NCBI GenBank assembly: GCA_002428525.1
Contig: DIWU01000008.1
Span: 122,803-186,802, forward strand
Origin: a bacterium UBP14_UBA6098
GTDB lineage: Bacteria; UBP14; UBA6098
DNA: 64,000 nt
Direction of reading: 5' to 3'
Shown here in pieces: positions 43,316 to 52,176 of this stretch. A program made the position numbers and the translations under genes. The notes under the pieces were generated by a model, which was not told where the DNA came from, did no database searches, and saw only the letters and a program-made list of their open reading frames with translations. How positions within the stretch are numbered: position 1 is the stretch's first letter; every line of letters begins with the position of its first letter.

Positions 43316-44557
43316 TTAAAGCCCCGGATAGATCGGGAAATCGGCGCACATCCGCGCGACCTTCTGCTTGATCTCCGCAAGCCTCGACTCGTTCTCGCGA
43401 TTATCGATAGCCTCGACAATCCAACCCGCTATCTTCACCATCTCGGCAGGCCCCATTCCGCGTGTCGTGATTGCCGGCGTGCCGACGCGGATTCCGCTCG
43501 TGACGAAGGGCTTTTCCGGGTCGAAGGGAATAGTGTTTTTGTTAACCGTGATTCCGGCCTTGTCGAGGGTCTTCTCCGCGACCTTGCCGGTGATCCCCTT
43601 CGCGCGAAGATCGACCAACAGAAGATGGTTGTCCGTCCCGCCGGATACTAAGCGAAGACCGCTCTCAGAGATAGCCTTCGCAAGGGCCTGCGCGTTCTCG
43701 AGCACCCTCTTTTGGTAGGCCTTGAAATCGGGTGAAAGAGCCTCTTTGAAACAAACCGCCTTCGCCGCGATAATATGCATCAACGGGCCGCCTTGAATCC
43801 CCGGCATAACCGACTTGTCGAGCTTCTGCGCGAAGGCCTCCTTGCAAAGCGCCATCCCGCCGCGCGGGCCGCGAAGGGTCTTATGCGTTGTAGTGGTCAC
43901 ATAATCGCAGTAGGGGATAGGCGAGGGGTGAAGCCCCGCGGCGACGAGGCCGGCAAAGTGCGCCATATCGGCGACCAATACCGCACCGACAGAGTCGGCG
44001 ATTTCTCGGAAACGCTTGAAATCCCACTGTCTCGGGTATGCGCTCGCACCGGTCATGATGAGTTTCGGGCGAGTCTCCTCGGCTATTCGCGCGATCGCGG
44101 TATAATCGAGGCGCTCTGTGTCCTGCTCAACGCCATACTGCACGATCTTGTAAAGCGTCCCGCTGAAATTGACCGGATGGCCGTGCGTCAGATGGCCGCC
44201 GTGCGATAGGTTCAGCCCCATGATCGTGTCGCCGGGAACGAGCTCGGAGAAATAGACGGCCATATTGGCCTGCGAGCCGCTGTGCGGCTGAACGTTGGCG
44301 TGATCCGCCCCGAAAAGCTCCTTCGCCCTGTCTCTTGCGATATCCTCGGCGATATCCACGAACTCGCAACCGCCGTAATAGCGCTTCTGCGGGTAGCCCT
44401 CGGCGTATTTATTCGTCAAAATCGAGCCCATAGCCTCGAGAACCGCCCGAGAGGTGTAATTTTCGCTGGCGATGAGCTCCAGCCCGTCGCGCTGGCGCTT
44501 GAGTTCTAAGCCGATTACATCGAATATCTCTTGATCCTTTTCCTTTAGAAAATCCAT
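43316..44557 (-). CDS. glyA: Serine hydroxymethyltransferase
   Basis: 413 residues from ATG 44557, which has AGGAGG 4 nt upstream; the frame opens 10 codons earlier without a ribosome site. Signatures: GLELIASENYTSRAV, TNKYAEGYP and the PLP lysine K226 in TTTHKTLRGPRGG. It converts serine and tetrahydrofolate to glycine and methylene-THF, the one-carbon donor also used by PanB. It lies 19 nt after rpiB. Confidence 0.97.
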   Translation of the reverse strand: MDFLKEKDQEIFDVIGLELKRQRDGLELIASENYTSRAVLEAMGSILTNKYAEGYPQKRYYGGCEFVDIAEDIARDRAKELFGADHANVQPHSGSQANMAVYFSELVPGDTIMGLNLSHGGHLTHGHPVNFSGTLYKIVQYGVEQDTERLDYTAIARIAEETRPKLIMTGASAYPRQWDFKRFREIADSVGAVLVADMAHFAGLVAAGLHPSPIPYCDYVTTTTHKTLRGPRGGMALCKEAFAQKLDKSVMPGIQGGPLMHIIAAKAVCFKEALSPDFKAYQKRVLENAQALAKAISESGLRLVSGGTDNHLLLVDLRAKGITGKVAEKTLDKAGITVNKNTIPFDPEKPFVTSGIRVGTPAITTRGMGPAEMVKIAGWIVEAIDNRENESRLAEIKQKVARMCADFPIYPGL

Positions 44558-44576
44558 GATCCTCCTTAATAAGTCA

Positions 44577-45032
44577 TTATTTTTCAATATCTTCTATCTT
44601 TGCGACCCTGCGGCGGTGCCTTTCTCCGCCCTCGAGGTCGCCGTCGAATTTCGTCGAAAGAAAAATCCTTACAGCCTCGATCGCCGAGGCCTCATCGATG
44701 AAGCTCGCGCCAAGGCAGATAATATTCGCGTTGTTATGTCTCCGCGCAAGCTCGGCCCGCTTTAAATCGCAGACCAGCGCCGCGCGAACCCCGCGAACCT
44801 TATTTGCCGCAATCGACATGCCGATTCCGCTCGTGCAAATCAAAACCCCGAAGTCGGCGCTCTTTGCGGCGACCTCGCGAGCCACCTCACGGGCATAATC
44901 GGTATAATCGACCGAATCCGGCCCGAACGGCCCACTATCGACAATCGCGAACTCCTCGCCCAAAGCCTTTATAATAGCCCCTTTGAGCGCGTAGCCGCCA
45001 TGATCCGATGCTATCGATACGCTTTTTCCCAT
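44577..45032 (-). CDS. rpiB: Ribose-5-phosphate isomerase B
   Basis: 151 residues. IASDHGGYALK near residue 8 and the catalytic cysteine in LICTSGIGMSIAANKV near residue 66 define RpiB/LacAB. ARRHNNANIICLGA is the next conserved segment. It interconverts ribose- and ribulose-5-phosphate. The C-terminus has the usual GGERHRRRV. First gene of the rpiB-glyA run. Confidence 0.96.
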   Translation of the reverse strand: MGKSVSIASDHGGYALKGAIIKALGEEFAIVDSGPFGPDSVDYTDYAREVAREVAAKSADFGVLICTSGIGMSIAANKVRGVRAALVCDLKRAELARRHNNANIICLGASFIDEASAIEAVRIFLSTKFDGDLEGGERHRRRVAKIEDIEK

Positions 45033-45071
45033 AGTCTCGAATTATAATCATAAAACAATAATAAACAATAT

Positions 45072-45100
45072 AACTAATTGATTCGGCTTTCCAAAGTCAA
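45072..45100 (-). promoter_or_regulatory. Possible promoter of rpiB-glyA
   Basis: On the minus strand TTGACT (45100-45095), 17 nt, then TTAGTT (45077-45072). The -35 is good, the -10 weak. About 40 nt upstream of the rpiB ATG. Confidence 0.35.
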
Positions 45101-45280
45101 GTTATTTCTGTTTAATATTAGGTTAAAGATATTTGGTGATGAGTTATATGTGTTATATGAGAGCGCTGAAGCGCACGAAGATGGGTTAAGGGCAAAAGGT
45201 AAAGGGTAAAGGGTTTTACACGAAGGGCGCGGGGCGCGCTTTCGATCAAAACCCATAACCTATGACCTCAAATCCATAAT

Positions 45281-46051
45281 CTAAAACATAAAATGCTTGA
45301 TTTGTTCGCCCTTCTCGCCGATTTCTGTCATCGCCTCGATACCGATATCGAGCTGAAGATCGCCAAACTCCGCCGTGACAAGCTTGTCGGACTCGGCCGT
45401 CTTAATCCCCTCGGGAGTCATAGGCAGATCGGAAACCAAAAGAAGCGCCCCGCGCGCAATCCCGTTCTTGTGCCCGACGAGAAACAATGTCGCGGTTTCC
45501 ATGTCGATAGCAATCGCAGAAACCTTACGCAGGTAGCTCTTGAAGTCCTCATCCCACTCCCATAACCTGCGGTTTGCGGTGTAAATCACTCCGGAACGGT
45601 ATTCGAGCTTTCGTTCTAATATCTTATTGGACACGAATTTATGGAGCTTAAACGATGGAAGCGCAGGCACCTCTTTAGGATAATAATCGTCGCCGGTGCC
45701 CTCGCCGCGAATTGCGGCTATCGGCAAAATAAAATGGCCGATCTCAGTCGAATGCTTAAGCCCGCCGCATTTGCCCAAAAAGAGCACCGCCTCCGGCGAA
45801 CGCGCAACGAGAAGGTCCATTATCGTGGCGGCATTCGGCGAGCCGATCCCGAAATTGATCATCGAAAGGCCGTCGCTGTTGGTCGCGGACTGCATCGGAT
45901 GATTTTCGCCCCAAACCTCGCAATCGAAGCGCTCACAGAATGATTTAAGATGGTGATCGAAATTTGTAAGGAGAATATAATTCCCGATCCTGTCCGGCTC
46001 CGCGCCGATATACCGCGCAAACCACCTCTTCGCGATCTCGTATTTGTTCAT
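45281..46051 (-). CDS. amn: AMP nucleosidase, short form
   Basis: 256 residues. The phosphorylase fold is shown by MINFGIGSPNAATIMDLL, VLFLGKCGGLKHSTEIGHFI and the ribose-binding IAIDMETATLF. It hydrolyses AMP to adenine and ribose-5-phosphate. This is the short version of Bacteroidetes-like genomes, without the extra N-terminal domain of the E. coli enzyme. I use ATG 46051 (MNKYEIAKRW); an upstream extension lacks family resemblance. rpiB, which uses ribose-5-phosphate, is the next gene downstream. Confidence 0.92.
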   Translation of the reverse strand: MNKYEIAKRWFARYIGAEPDRIGNYILLTNFDHHLKSFCERFDCEVWGENHPMQSATNSDGLSMINFGIGSPNAATIMDLLVARSPEAVLFLGKCGGLKHSTEIGHFILPIAAIRGEGTGDDYYPKEVPALPSFKLHKFVSNKILERKLEYRSGVIYTANRRLWEWDEDFKSYLRKVSAIAIDMETATLFLVGHKNGIARGALLLVSDLPMTPEGIKTAESDKLVTAEFGDLQLDIGIEAMTEIGEKGEQIKHFMF

Positions 46052-46170
46052 TTTGTATTCTTCCACAATCCATCGCCTCCCGAGCCTTTTGAAAGACCCA
46101 AAAAGCGAACATAAATGGGCATAAGAGTTTATTTTTAACAATCCAAATCAAAGATACTGCGAAACGATCG

Positions 46171-46797
46171 CTAATCCCTCTTTCGGACATAGCTGACGCG
46201 GAAATCCTTCGAGACCTCCTTGATCAGTTTATCGGTGAGCTTTCCATAGGCCTTGTCCGGATTCTCGGAATTGAAGCTGAAATAGCCGCCGCTGAAGCCA
46301 GCGTCTGCGATCTCGCGCTCCGCCCTGCCCGAGCCCCTCCAAAGCGTCGCGCCGCTTTCGGTGTCGCGAAGCTTGACAGTCATAATCGAGGAAACCTTCA
46401 CCTCGACACCCATCGAGGTCGGCCCCGAAAAGCTGTGAATATCCGTCGAAGGCTCCGAAAAATCGATATTCCCCGTGATAAGGGTTTTAATATCATACCG
46501 TTTGCCGATCTCTGCAAGTGCTTCGGGCCCCATCGAGGTCATACCCAAGCCCTCGAGGACTTCCTCGACGGTTCCAAGCTCGATCAACTCAACTCCGGCT
46601 TGATCCTCAGAGATAGCCTCGATGAACCTCTGCGTGACATAGTGACTGAGATTTCCCTGCGAGTTCGATTCGAACTCGACCACCCCCACAACCTCGTAGG
46701 CCTTGAGATCCAGCTTTGGCGGAACCATGACCTTCGGCGCGCAACCGGCAAAGAACAGGGAAATGATCCCAATCGAAACTAAAACAACGCGTCTCAC
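46171..46797 (-). CDS. Lipoprotein of GNA1162/CsgG-like type
   Basis: 208 residues with a signal peptide and a lipobox at FFAGC (Cys18). The mature part has an alpha/beta pattern: VVGVVEFESNSQGNLSHYVTQRFIEAI, LGTVEEVLEGLGMTSMGPEALAEIGKRYDIKTLITG and GATLWRGSGRAERE. This is the CsgG/GNA1162/LpoB-like fold of outer-membrane lipoproteins that probe or assemble envelope machines. The exact partner is unknown. Follows the small membrane protein at 46836-47237 by 38 nt. Confidence 0.8.
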   Translation of the reverse strand: MRRVVLVSIGIISLFFAGCAPKVMVPPKLDLKAYEVVGVVEFESNSQGNLSHYVTQRFIEAISEDQAGVELIELGTVEEVLEGLGMTSMGPEALAEIGKRYDIKTLITGNIDFSEPSTDIHSFSGPTSMGVEVKVSSIMTVKLRDTESGATLWRGSGRAEREIADAGFSGGYFSFNSENPDKAYGKLTDKLIKEVSKDFRVSYVRKRD

Positions 46798-46835
46798 TTA
46801 TCCTCCGATTGATGAGCTAAAAGATTCACCGGCGA

Positions 46836-47237
46836 TTATTCGCCCTTATAAAGCGAGAACAGAAAAAGCCTCATCTCGGCCTCGGCGGTGTTCCCGCCCT
46901 TGGCGAGCGCCGCGACAACCGCATCGCGTTGCTTTGCGGCCTCGGCGAATGGCGAAGTCCCTTTGTCCGCAAGCGGTTGCGCCCGCTCGAAACCCGAGAT
47001 CGCGCGAGTGTTCGCAATGCCGTAGTTCTTGTTCATTGTGGCCATGTAGGCCCCGATGAACTCGTTGAGGGCAATCCGATACGGCTCCGAGAACTCGAGG
47101 CGCTCGTAAACCATCTTGAGGTTGTCGCCGCAGTCCTCGAGCTGTTTCTGCATCTCGACCTTCTTCATCGACATCGGGACGAAACCGATCAGAAAGCCCA
47201 CAATCAAGCAAATTAGTCCAGAGATAACGAACTTCAT
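46836..47237 (-). CDS. Small membrane-anchored hypothetical protein
   Basis: 133 residues. One N-terminal membrane helix (ISGLICLIVGFLIGFV), then a soluble helical part with KKVEMQKQLEDCGDNLKMVYERLEF, probably a coiled coil, and a repeated-helix stretch. No enzyme motif. The ribosome site AGGAGG lies 4 nt before ATG 47237. It comes just before the CsgG-like lipoprotein gene, so the two may form an envelope pair. Confidence 0.75.
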   Translation of the reverse strand: MKFVISGLICLIVGFLIGFVPMSMKKVEMQKQLEDCGDNLKMVYERLEFSEPYRIALNEFIGAYMATMNKNYGIANTRAISGFERAQPLADKGTSPFAEAAKQRDAVVAALAKGGNTAEAEMRLFLFSLYKGE

Positions 47238-47308
47238 TTTTCCTCCTGAGTTAGAACAGCCTTATAAACTCTTAATAAACAAAAACCCTTAAATCAGCTC
47301 TCGAAGCG

Positions 47309-48724
47309 CTACTTAATCAGCAAAACCTTTTTCGACGCTGTTTTTCCGCCCGCTCGAGCCACAACAAAATAGCATCCGCCGGCCAAATCGACTCCGGAAT
47401 TATCCCTGCCGTCCCATAGCAGATTTTGCCTTGTAAATCGGCCGGAAACACCGTCTCTGTCGGGCTTCGACAATGTCCTCACCATGGCGCCGTTTACATT
47501 GTAAATCTCCACCGAGGGCGAGTGGGGGATATCGAAACCGAAATCGAGGCCGATCCGAAGCTCTGTGTTGAAGGGATTTGGCGAGACCTCAAGCATAATT
47601 CCGCTCGGGTTCGTAACCCGCTTGATCCCGAGAACAAAATCGCTATAACAAAAACGCTCGATCATGACATCCTCCTCGCTGAGGACTGTGAAGCATAGAT
47701 CCTCGTCGTCGGCGTAGGCCGAGATGTAATGATACGAACGCTCGCAGTGTATCGTAAATTCGCCTCCGGAGACCGAATAAAGCGGCGCTCCGCCTCCTCC
47801 GGCGACGAAATAGTGAATCCCGTCAACATAGCTATGTTCATAACAGTGGTCGTGCCCCGCCGCGACGACATGAACACCCAACGAGTCGTAAAGCGGCTTG
47901 AGCACCGACCGGACGATCAAATTGCTACCGTGGTTGCTTGTCGAGTAGGGCGATTCGTGTTCGTTGATTATAATCCATCGAGTCGTGGATGGGATGGAAT
48001 CCGTAAGTGTTGCCAAAAGCCAGTTATATTGTTCACTGCCAACGAGATAGGAGTTATAGACATTGATCGAAATAATCGAGAGACACCCCGCATGAATCGC
48101 ATACCACTCCTCGTTATTCGGCAGATCGAACAAATACTTATAAATATCATAGGGTATCTCGTGGTTGCCTATTGTCGAGATATATGGCACCCGCGCGGCG
48201 ATTGTGTCCGTCGCATCGAAATAGGAGTCCCAGTCGTCGATACTCCATGCCGCGTCGCCGAGATCGCCGGTATGAATAACCAGCGCGGGATTCTTCTCGA
48301 ACATCCGCTCGCAAACCGCGGTGTGAACCTCCTCATTCGTTCGGCAATCGCCGTAAATACAGAACCGCATCGGCGAGCCGGGGAGGGGCATCGTTCGGAA
48401 GGAATAAACCGGCGAGCTCTCATCGCCGGCAATAACCTTGTAAAAGACGAGCGTTCCGGGGCTATACCCCGAGATACTGAAAGAAGCCCTAATATCCAAA
48501 GACGAAATATCGACCGAGTTGTCCAACGAGCCGTCCGAGAAATAACCCGCGGAATCGTCCCAATCGATACGCGCCGAATCCCAAAGGCTCTTGCCGAATT
48601 GAACCGTCGCGCCGGCCGTCGAGGGGCAGGTTAAATACGGACCGTAATCGATTCCCCCCCATAGAGTTGCGGCTCCAACGACCAAGAATACCAGAACACG
48701 GTGTTTTGAAACTTTCATTTTCAT
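47309..48724 (-). CDS. Secreted purple-acid-phosphatase-like metallophosphoesterase with sorting domain
   Basis: 471 residues. Signal peptide (HRVLVFLVVGAATLWGG), then a short Fn3-like N-domain (residues about 30-120), then the calcineurin-like core: FCIYGDC, HTGDLGDAAW, TIGNHEIPY, NEHESPYST and AAGHDHCYEHS hold the metal ligands. The end carries SPNPFN and closes with KKVLLIK, a type IX-like tail. It likely hydrolyses phosphate esters outside the cell. Next upstream on the minus strand is another sorted phosphoesterase (48945-50822), separated by the folded element. Confidence 0.93.
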   Translation of the reverse strand: MKMKVSKHRVLVFLVVGAATLWGGIDYGPYLTCPSTAGATVQFGKSLWDSARIDWDDSAGYFSDGSLDNSVDISSLDIRASFSISGYSPGTLVFYKVIAGDESSPVYSFRTMPLPGSPMRFCIYGDCRTNEEVHTAVCERMFEKNPALVIHTGDLGDAAWSIDDWDSYFDATDTIAARVPYISTIGNHEIPYDIYKYLFDLPNNEEWYAIHAGCLSIISINVYNSYLVGSEQYNWLLATLTDSIPSTTRWIIINEHESPYSTSNHGSNLIVRSVLKPLYDSLGVHVVAAGHDHCYEHSYVDGIHYFVAGGGGAPLYSVSGGEFTIHCERSYHYISAYADDEDLCFTVLSEEDVMIERFCYSDFVLGIKRVTNPSGIMLEVSPNPFNTELRIGLDFGFDIPHSPSVEIYNVNGAMVRTLSKPDRDGVSGRFTRQNLLWDGRDNSGVDLAGGCYFVVARAGGKTASKKVLLIK

Positions 48725-48749
48725 TTCCCAATAAATTTTATAATTACTA

Positions 48750-48778
48750 AATATAAGCTTAGTTTATTGAATATGCAA
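48750..48778 (-). promoter_or_regulatory. Promoter of the secreted phosphatase
   Basis: On the minus strand TTGCAT (48778-48773), 17 nt, TATATT (48755-48750); start predicted near 48743, 19 nt before the ATG. It lies just after the folded element. Confidence 0.6.
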
Positions 48779-48795
48779 ATAAATCATTTAACTCT

Positions 48796-48938
48796 CCCCG
48801 GTGCGTCGGGATCACAGCCGTCGCCGGAAAGTCCGCTTTCCGCGACAGCTGTGATCGGCGACAGGCCGGTCGGCGATTAGGTTTTATTAGCGATTTTGTC
48901 CCGGCCCCTCGTCACGCGCTATGCGCGTCCGAGGCCCC
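48796..48938. repeat. Second strongly folded GC-rich intergenic element
   Basis: Hairpin A runs 48810-48856: arms of 22 and 21 nt match apart from one mismatch and one bulge. Hairpin B runs 48907-48934 (5 + 5 bp, with an internal loop and a TAT loop). The element opens CCCCGGTGCGTCGG, which is the same as the opening of the element at 24497-24510 apart from one inserted base. It lies 6 nt after the 5'-nucleotidase-like stop, as the other lies 10 nt after rodA. Confidence 0.7.
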
Positions 48939-48944
48939 GATAGG

Positions 48945-50822
48945 TCACTTGAGCAACACGATCCTCTTCGTGAGTGTTGCCGCCCTGTCGAGTTTGGCTC
49001 GGACGAGATAGACACCCGAGGGAATCTGTGGTTTAGGTGTCCAAATCCACTCGATTGCGGTCGAGTATTCCTGTTGCGGGGAATCGAGATGGGCGTTGTC
49101 GATTCTTCGGCCGGCGATATCGAAGATTTCTATATCGAGCGCATTTCCGGTTGGGTATGCTTGGTCGAATAATATTCGCACCGTCGAGTTGAATGGATTC
49201 GGCGCGATCGAGAGCGAGTATTCGCAGGGTTTTTGACCGAATTCCGGAAGGCCTGCGGCGAGATTGATTAGCCTGCCGACCGAATGATAGACCGGCACGA
49301 AATCTTCGCGCCTGCAATAGGCGACAATCGCCTCGTAGGCCGTGATATCGCTTGTATCGACCGGCGGATGGGGATAGCTAACCATCTCGAAGGCGTGAAG
49401 CACCATCTCATTCGTGGCCATTGAATATCTCGCGTCGGCGCTCCAAAGCTCGCCCCCTATATAGAATGTCGAGCGGTCGATTTTGTTGAGGAAAGAGCCG
49501 TCAGGATTATACGAAAGTTGCATTCCGCCGAACTGCGGATAGGCGTCCGGGCCAATAGCCGCCGCGATGAAGACGTATTCGAGAAGCTGAATCAATTCGG
49601 TGCCGGAAAACTCCATACGAACGAGCCTGCCGTTGAGTCTTTTGTTGGGGTCATAGCTCATGGGCATCGCGCGGAAAAGGTCGGCGCAGGTCACAGGGCC
49701 GGGGTTTGTTGACATACGAAGCGAGCCGCGCGCCTCCACGGAAATATCGGTTCCAAGTGCCGCGAGATAGGCGTCAGTGACGATATTCCCAAGTGGGGTA
49801 TCCTCGAAGCCGGCCTCGGACATCGATGTCCAACCGACAAGGCTGGATTCGGCCGTAAAGGCAACTGTTGTGTAAGGGTCGAGGCCTATTATCGCCGATA
49901 TCGTGTCCCGGTAGGCATTCAGGCGTTCCCTCGCGAGCGGGTTCTCGGGTATCGCCGAAACGATCGGTATCACATCCCAATCGACAAAACGCAAGCCGGT
50001 GCCGTCAATATATTCCATCGTTAAATGACCAATATACCTCAGATTGGAACCGGCCATCACAACCGGCGTGCTGTCTCCGCCGGAAAAGACCCATTCGGGC
50101 TCGAAAAGCGTCGAATGATCATGCCCTCCGATAACCGCGGATATATTCGGAAGCGCCGCGGATAAAAGGTCTTCGGTAATATCGAGGTGCTCGAGCGCGA
50201 TCGCGCAATCCGCGCCCGAAGGAACACCGACAGCCTCGATGGCCTCGATCGGGTCTGTGACCGCAAGCGGGGATATCCACCCTGCCATGTTAACCTCTTC
50301 GGTTAGAGCACCTATCAGCGCGATATGTATGCTATCATCATCGCCATCTTTTGGAAATGCAAATATCCTATATGGTTCCAAGTCCCCCGCAAGATTTGGA
50401 TAGCCCGTGGCGTCCAAATTTGCGCAAACTAACGGCACATCGATAGTCCCAAGCATCGAGTCCAAAAGCTCGGGGCCGTAATCAAATTCGTGGTTCCCAA
50501 GACAGATCGCTTTAACACCGGCATTAAGCCATAGGTCGAAAACCGCGCGGCCCATCGTGGCCTGCGTGAGCATATCGCCGGTCATCAAATCGCCGGCGTG
50601 AACCGCGAGAATATTTGGATACAGGGCTCTGAGCGAATCCATGACGGTCACTGCACGAGCGTAGCCGCCAAACGGCCCCTCGAGCGTGAGCGGATTGCGA
50701 GGGCCGTAGGACTCCATCACCGAATGGCAGTCGTTTATCGTGACGAAATGCACGACAGTCGCCCCGCAAAAAACACCGAGCGCTAAGACTAATATTATGA
50801 AAATAAAAGACTTATATTGCAT
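48945..50822 (-). CDS. Secreted 5'-nucleotidase/UshA-like phosphoesterase with sorting domain
   Basis: 625 residues from ATG 50822 (GGAGAGG upstream, signal peptide KSFIFIILVLALGVFC). Metallophosphoesterase core: VHFVTINDCHS, VHAGDLMTG, CLGNHEFDYG and VIGGHDHSTLF hold the two metals. The 5'-nucleotidase C-terminal domain includes ADLFRAMPMSYDPNKR (Phe/Asp stack) and QLLEYVF. APNPFN plus RIVLLK at the end is a type IX-like tail. It frees phosphate from nucleotides, sugars or cyclic nucleotides outside the cell. The upstream extension to 50903 lacks a signal peptide. Confidence 0.94.
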   Translation of the reverse strand: MQYKSFIFIILVLALGVFCGATVVHFVTINDCHSVMESYGPRNPLTLEGPFGGYARAVTVMDSLRALYPNILAVHAGDLMTGDMLTQATMGRAVFDLWLNAGVKAICLGNHEFDYGPELLDSMLGTIDVPLVCANLDATGYPNLAGDLEPYRIFAFPKDGDDDSIHIALIGALTEEVNMAGWISPLAVTDPIEAIEAVGVPSGADCAIALEHLDITEDLLSAALPNISAVIGGHDHSTLFEPEWVFSGGDSTPVVMAGSNLRYIGHLTMEYIDGTGLRFVDWDVIPIVSAIPENPLARERLNAYRDTISAIIGLDPYTTVAFTAESSLVGWTSMSEAGFEDTPLGNIVTDAYLAALGTDISVEARGSLRMSTNPGPVTCADLFRAMPMSYDPNKRLNGRLVRMEFSGTELIQLLEYVFIAAAIGPDAYPQFGGMQLSYNPDGSFLNKIDRSTFYIGGELWSADARYSMATNEMVLHAFEMVSYPHPPVDTSDITAYEAIVAYCRREDFVPVYHSVGRLINLAAGLPEFGQKPCEYSLSIAPNPFNSTVRILFDQAYPTGNALDIEIFDIAGRRIDNAHLDSPQQEYSTAIEWIWTPKPQIPSGVYLVRAKLDRAATLTKRIVLLK

Positions 50823-50886
50823 ACTACCTCTCCTTGAAAGCTCCAGTAATACTAATTTTTCAATAATATTACTCGTTTTCCTAATA

Positions 50887-50903
50887 TTAACAATTATTGT
50901 CAA
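50887..50903. promoter_or_regulatory. Short inverted repeat, possible operator
   Basis: 17 bp with arms TTAACAAT/ATTGTCAA around one base (one mismatch), inside the A+T-rich leader of the nucleotidase gene and overlapping a TTGACA box. It could bind a repressor; nothing more is visible. Confidence 0.25.
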
Positions 50904-50990
50904 TACCCCTCAAAATGTGTTTCTATATAATTGAAAATGCAATAAAAAATAAAATCGAATATCGAACATAACACATTGTGCAATAAAGTA

Positions 50991-51662
50991 TTACTCTCGC
51001 AGGTTTGCGAAATAGCAAAAATCCGCGAGTTCGCATTCATTGCAACGAGGCTTCTGCGGCCGACAAAGCTTTTTCCCGAGGTCGATTATATTTAAGTGCA
51101 AATCCATCATTAGATTAGAAGGACATAACTCCGTCATTCTCCGCTGAATCTCGATCGCCGAACTGCCCTCGGGAAAAAACCCGATCCTGCAAAGTATCCT
51201 GCGAATGTGAGTATCCACCGGAAAATACCGCGCACCGGTGTGAAAAAGCAAAAACACCGCCGCGGTTTTCTCACCAATACCGTCGCGAGAGTTGAGCCAT
51301 TCAAAGGCCTCCGCGGGCGGAATTCCTAAAAGAAAATCCGCCGAATAACTGCCTTCGCGCCGATAAATAGCCTCCAGCAAAGCCTTTATCCTCGGCGCGC
51401 GCTGGTGCATCATCCCCGCAGGGCGAATAGCCTCGGCGATCTCGCCGATTTCGGCCCCGGCAACCGCCGCCCAATCGCCAAAACGCGCCCAAAGGCGAGC
51501 GTAACCGAGATCGCGGTTGTTATCGTTTGTATTTTGGGAAAGAAGCCCCGCCACAAGGGCTCCTGTGGTGCCGCCCTCGCGCGGGGGCTTGTGCGCGTTG
51601 CCGGTCCGAATACCTAAAAGCCCGTGCAGTTTAACGATGTTTTCTAAAGACAGATTCGACAT
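50991..51662 (-). CDS. Endonuclease III-like HhH-GPD DNA glycosylase
   Basis: 223 residues. Helix-hairpin-helix around DGIGEKTAA with catalytic Lys132, then FPVDTHIRR with Asp150, and a [4Fe-4S] cluster by C200-x6-C207-x2-C210-x5-C216. Nth relatives remove oxidised pyrimidines and cut the abasic site. The N-terminal region (LLSQNTNDNNR) fits the Nth group; MutY-type C-terminal domains are absent. It overlaps the thioesterase gene by 32 bp. Confidence 0.92.
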   Translation of the reverse strand: MSNLSLENIVKLHGLLGIRTGNAHKPPREGGTTGALVAGLLSQNTNDNNRDLGYARLWARFGDWAAVAGAEIGEIAEAIRPAGMMHQRAPRIKALLEAIYRREGSYSADFLLGIPPAEAFEWLNSRDGIGEKTAAVFLLFHTGARYFPVDTHIRRILCRIGFFPEGSSAIEIQRRMTELCPSNLMMDLHLNIIDLGKKLCRPQKPRCNECELADFCYFANLRE

Positions 51663-52068
51663 CCTCGGTCACCATATATTTCCCCACCGCCGAAGCGCTT
51701 ATTTCTCCGGCCTCCGAGACCACCTCGCCCTCGGCGATATAGAACCGCGAACGCGCGCGGGTTAGCCTCGCTTTAACAATGTATCGCCTACCGGTCAGGA
51801 CAGGCCGAACGAAGCGAACAGTAAGCTCGGCGGTCAAATACAAGCTTTTAAAGGTGCTCCAACCCGTCCATCCGAGCGCCTCGTCGAGCACAGCCGAGAT
51901 AACGCCTCCGTGGGCGATACCATCGTAGCTCGAATGGTCGGGCCTCGGCGTCCATTCAGTCCTAATCTCGTCGCCAAGAACCTCGAAGGTCAAATCGAGG
52001 CCGCTTTTATTTTTAGGGCCGCAGATAAAGCAGTTGTCGTATTTCGGTATCTTTTGCCAGTTTTCCAT
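51631..52068 (-). CDS. Hotdog-fold thioesterase of the PaaI type
   Basis: 145 residues from ATG 52068 (MENWQKIPKYDNCFICG). The hotdog signature is YDGIAHGGVISAVLDEALG near residue 47. Two early cysteines (NCFICGPKNKSGLDL) are typical of the DUF4442-like/PaaI subgroup. It hydrolyses acyl-CoA or acyl thioesters; the substrate is unknown. Overlaps the glycosylase start by 32 bp, suggesting a two-gene operon. Confidence 0.88.
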   Translation of the reverse strand: MENWQKIPKYDNCFICGPKNKSGLDLTFEVLGDEIRTEWTPRPDHSSYDGIAHGGVISAVLDEALGWTGWSTFKSLYLTAELTVRFVRPVLTGRRYIVKARLTRARSRFYIAEGEVVSEAGEISASAVGKYMVTEDVESVFRKHR

Positions 52069-52176
52069 AAAAGCAATAATAGGAATCAATGTTGAAAATG
52101 TCAAGGGAGCTAAGGTTCTAAAAACTCAAATTATTCGAATTTAAGGGTTTTCCATTTCCCCTTTTTATATATTATA

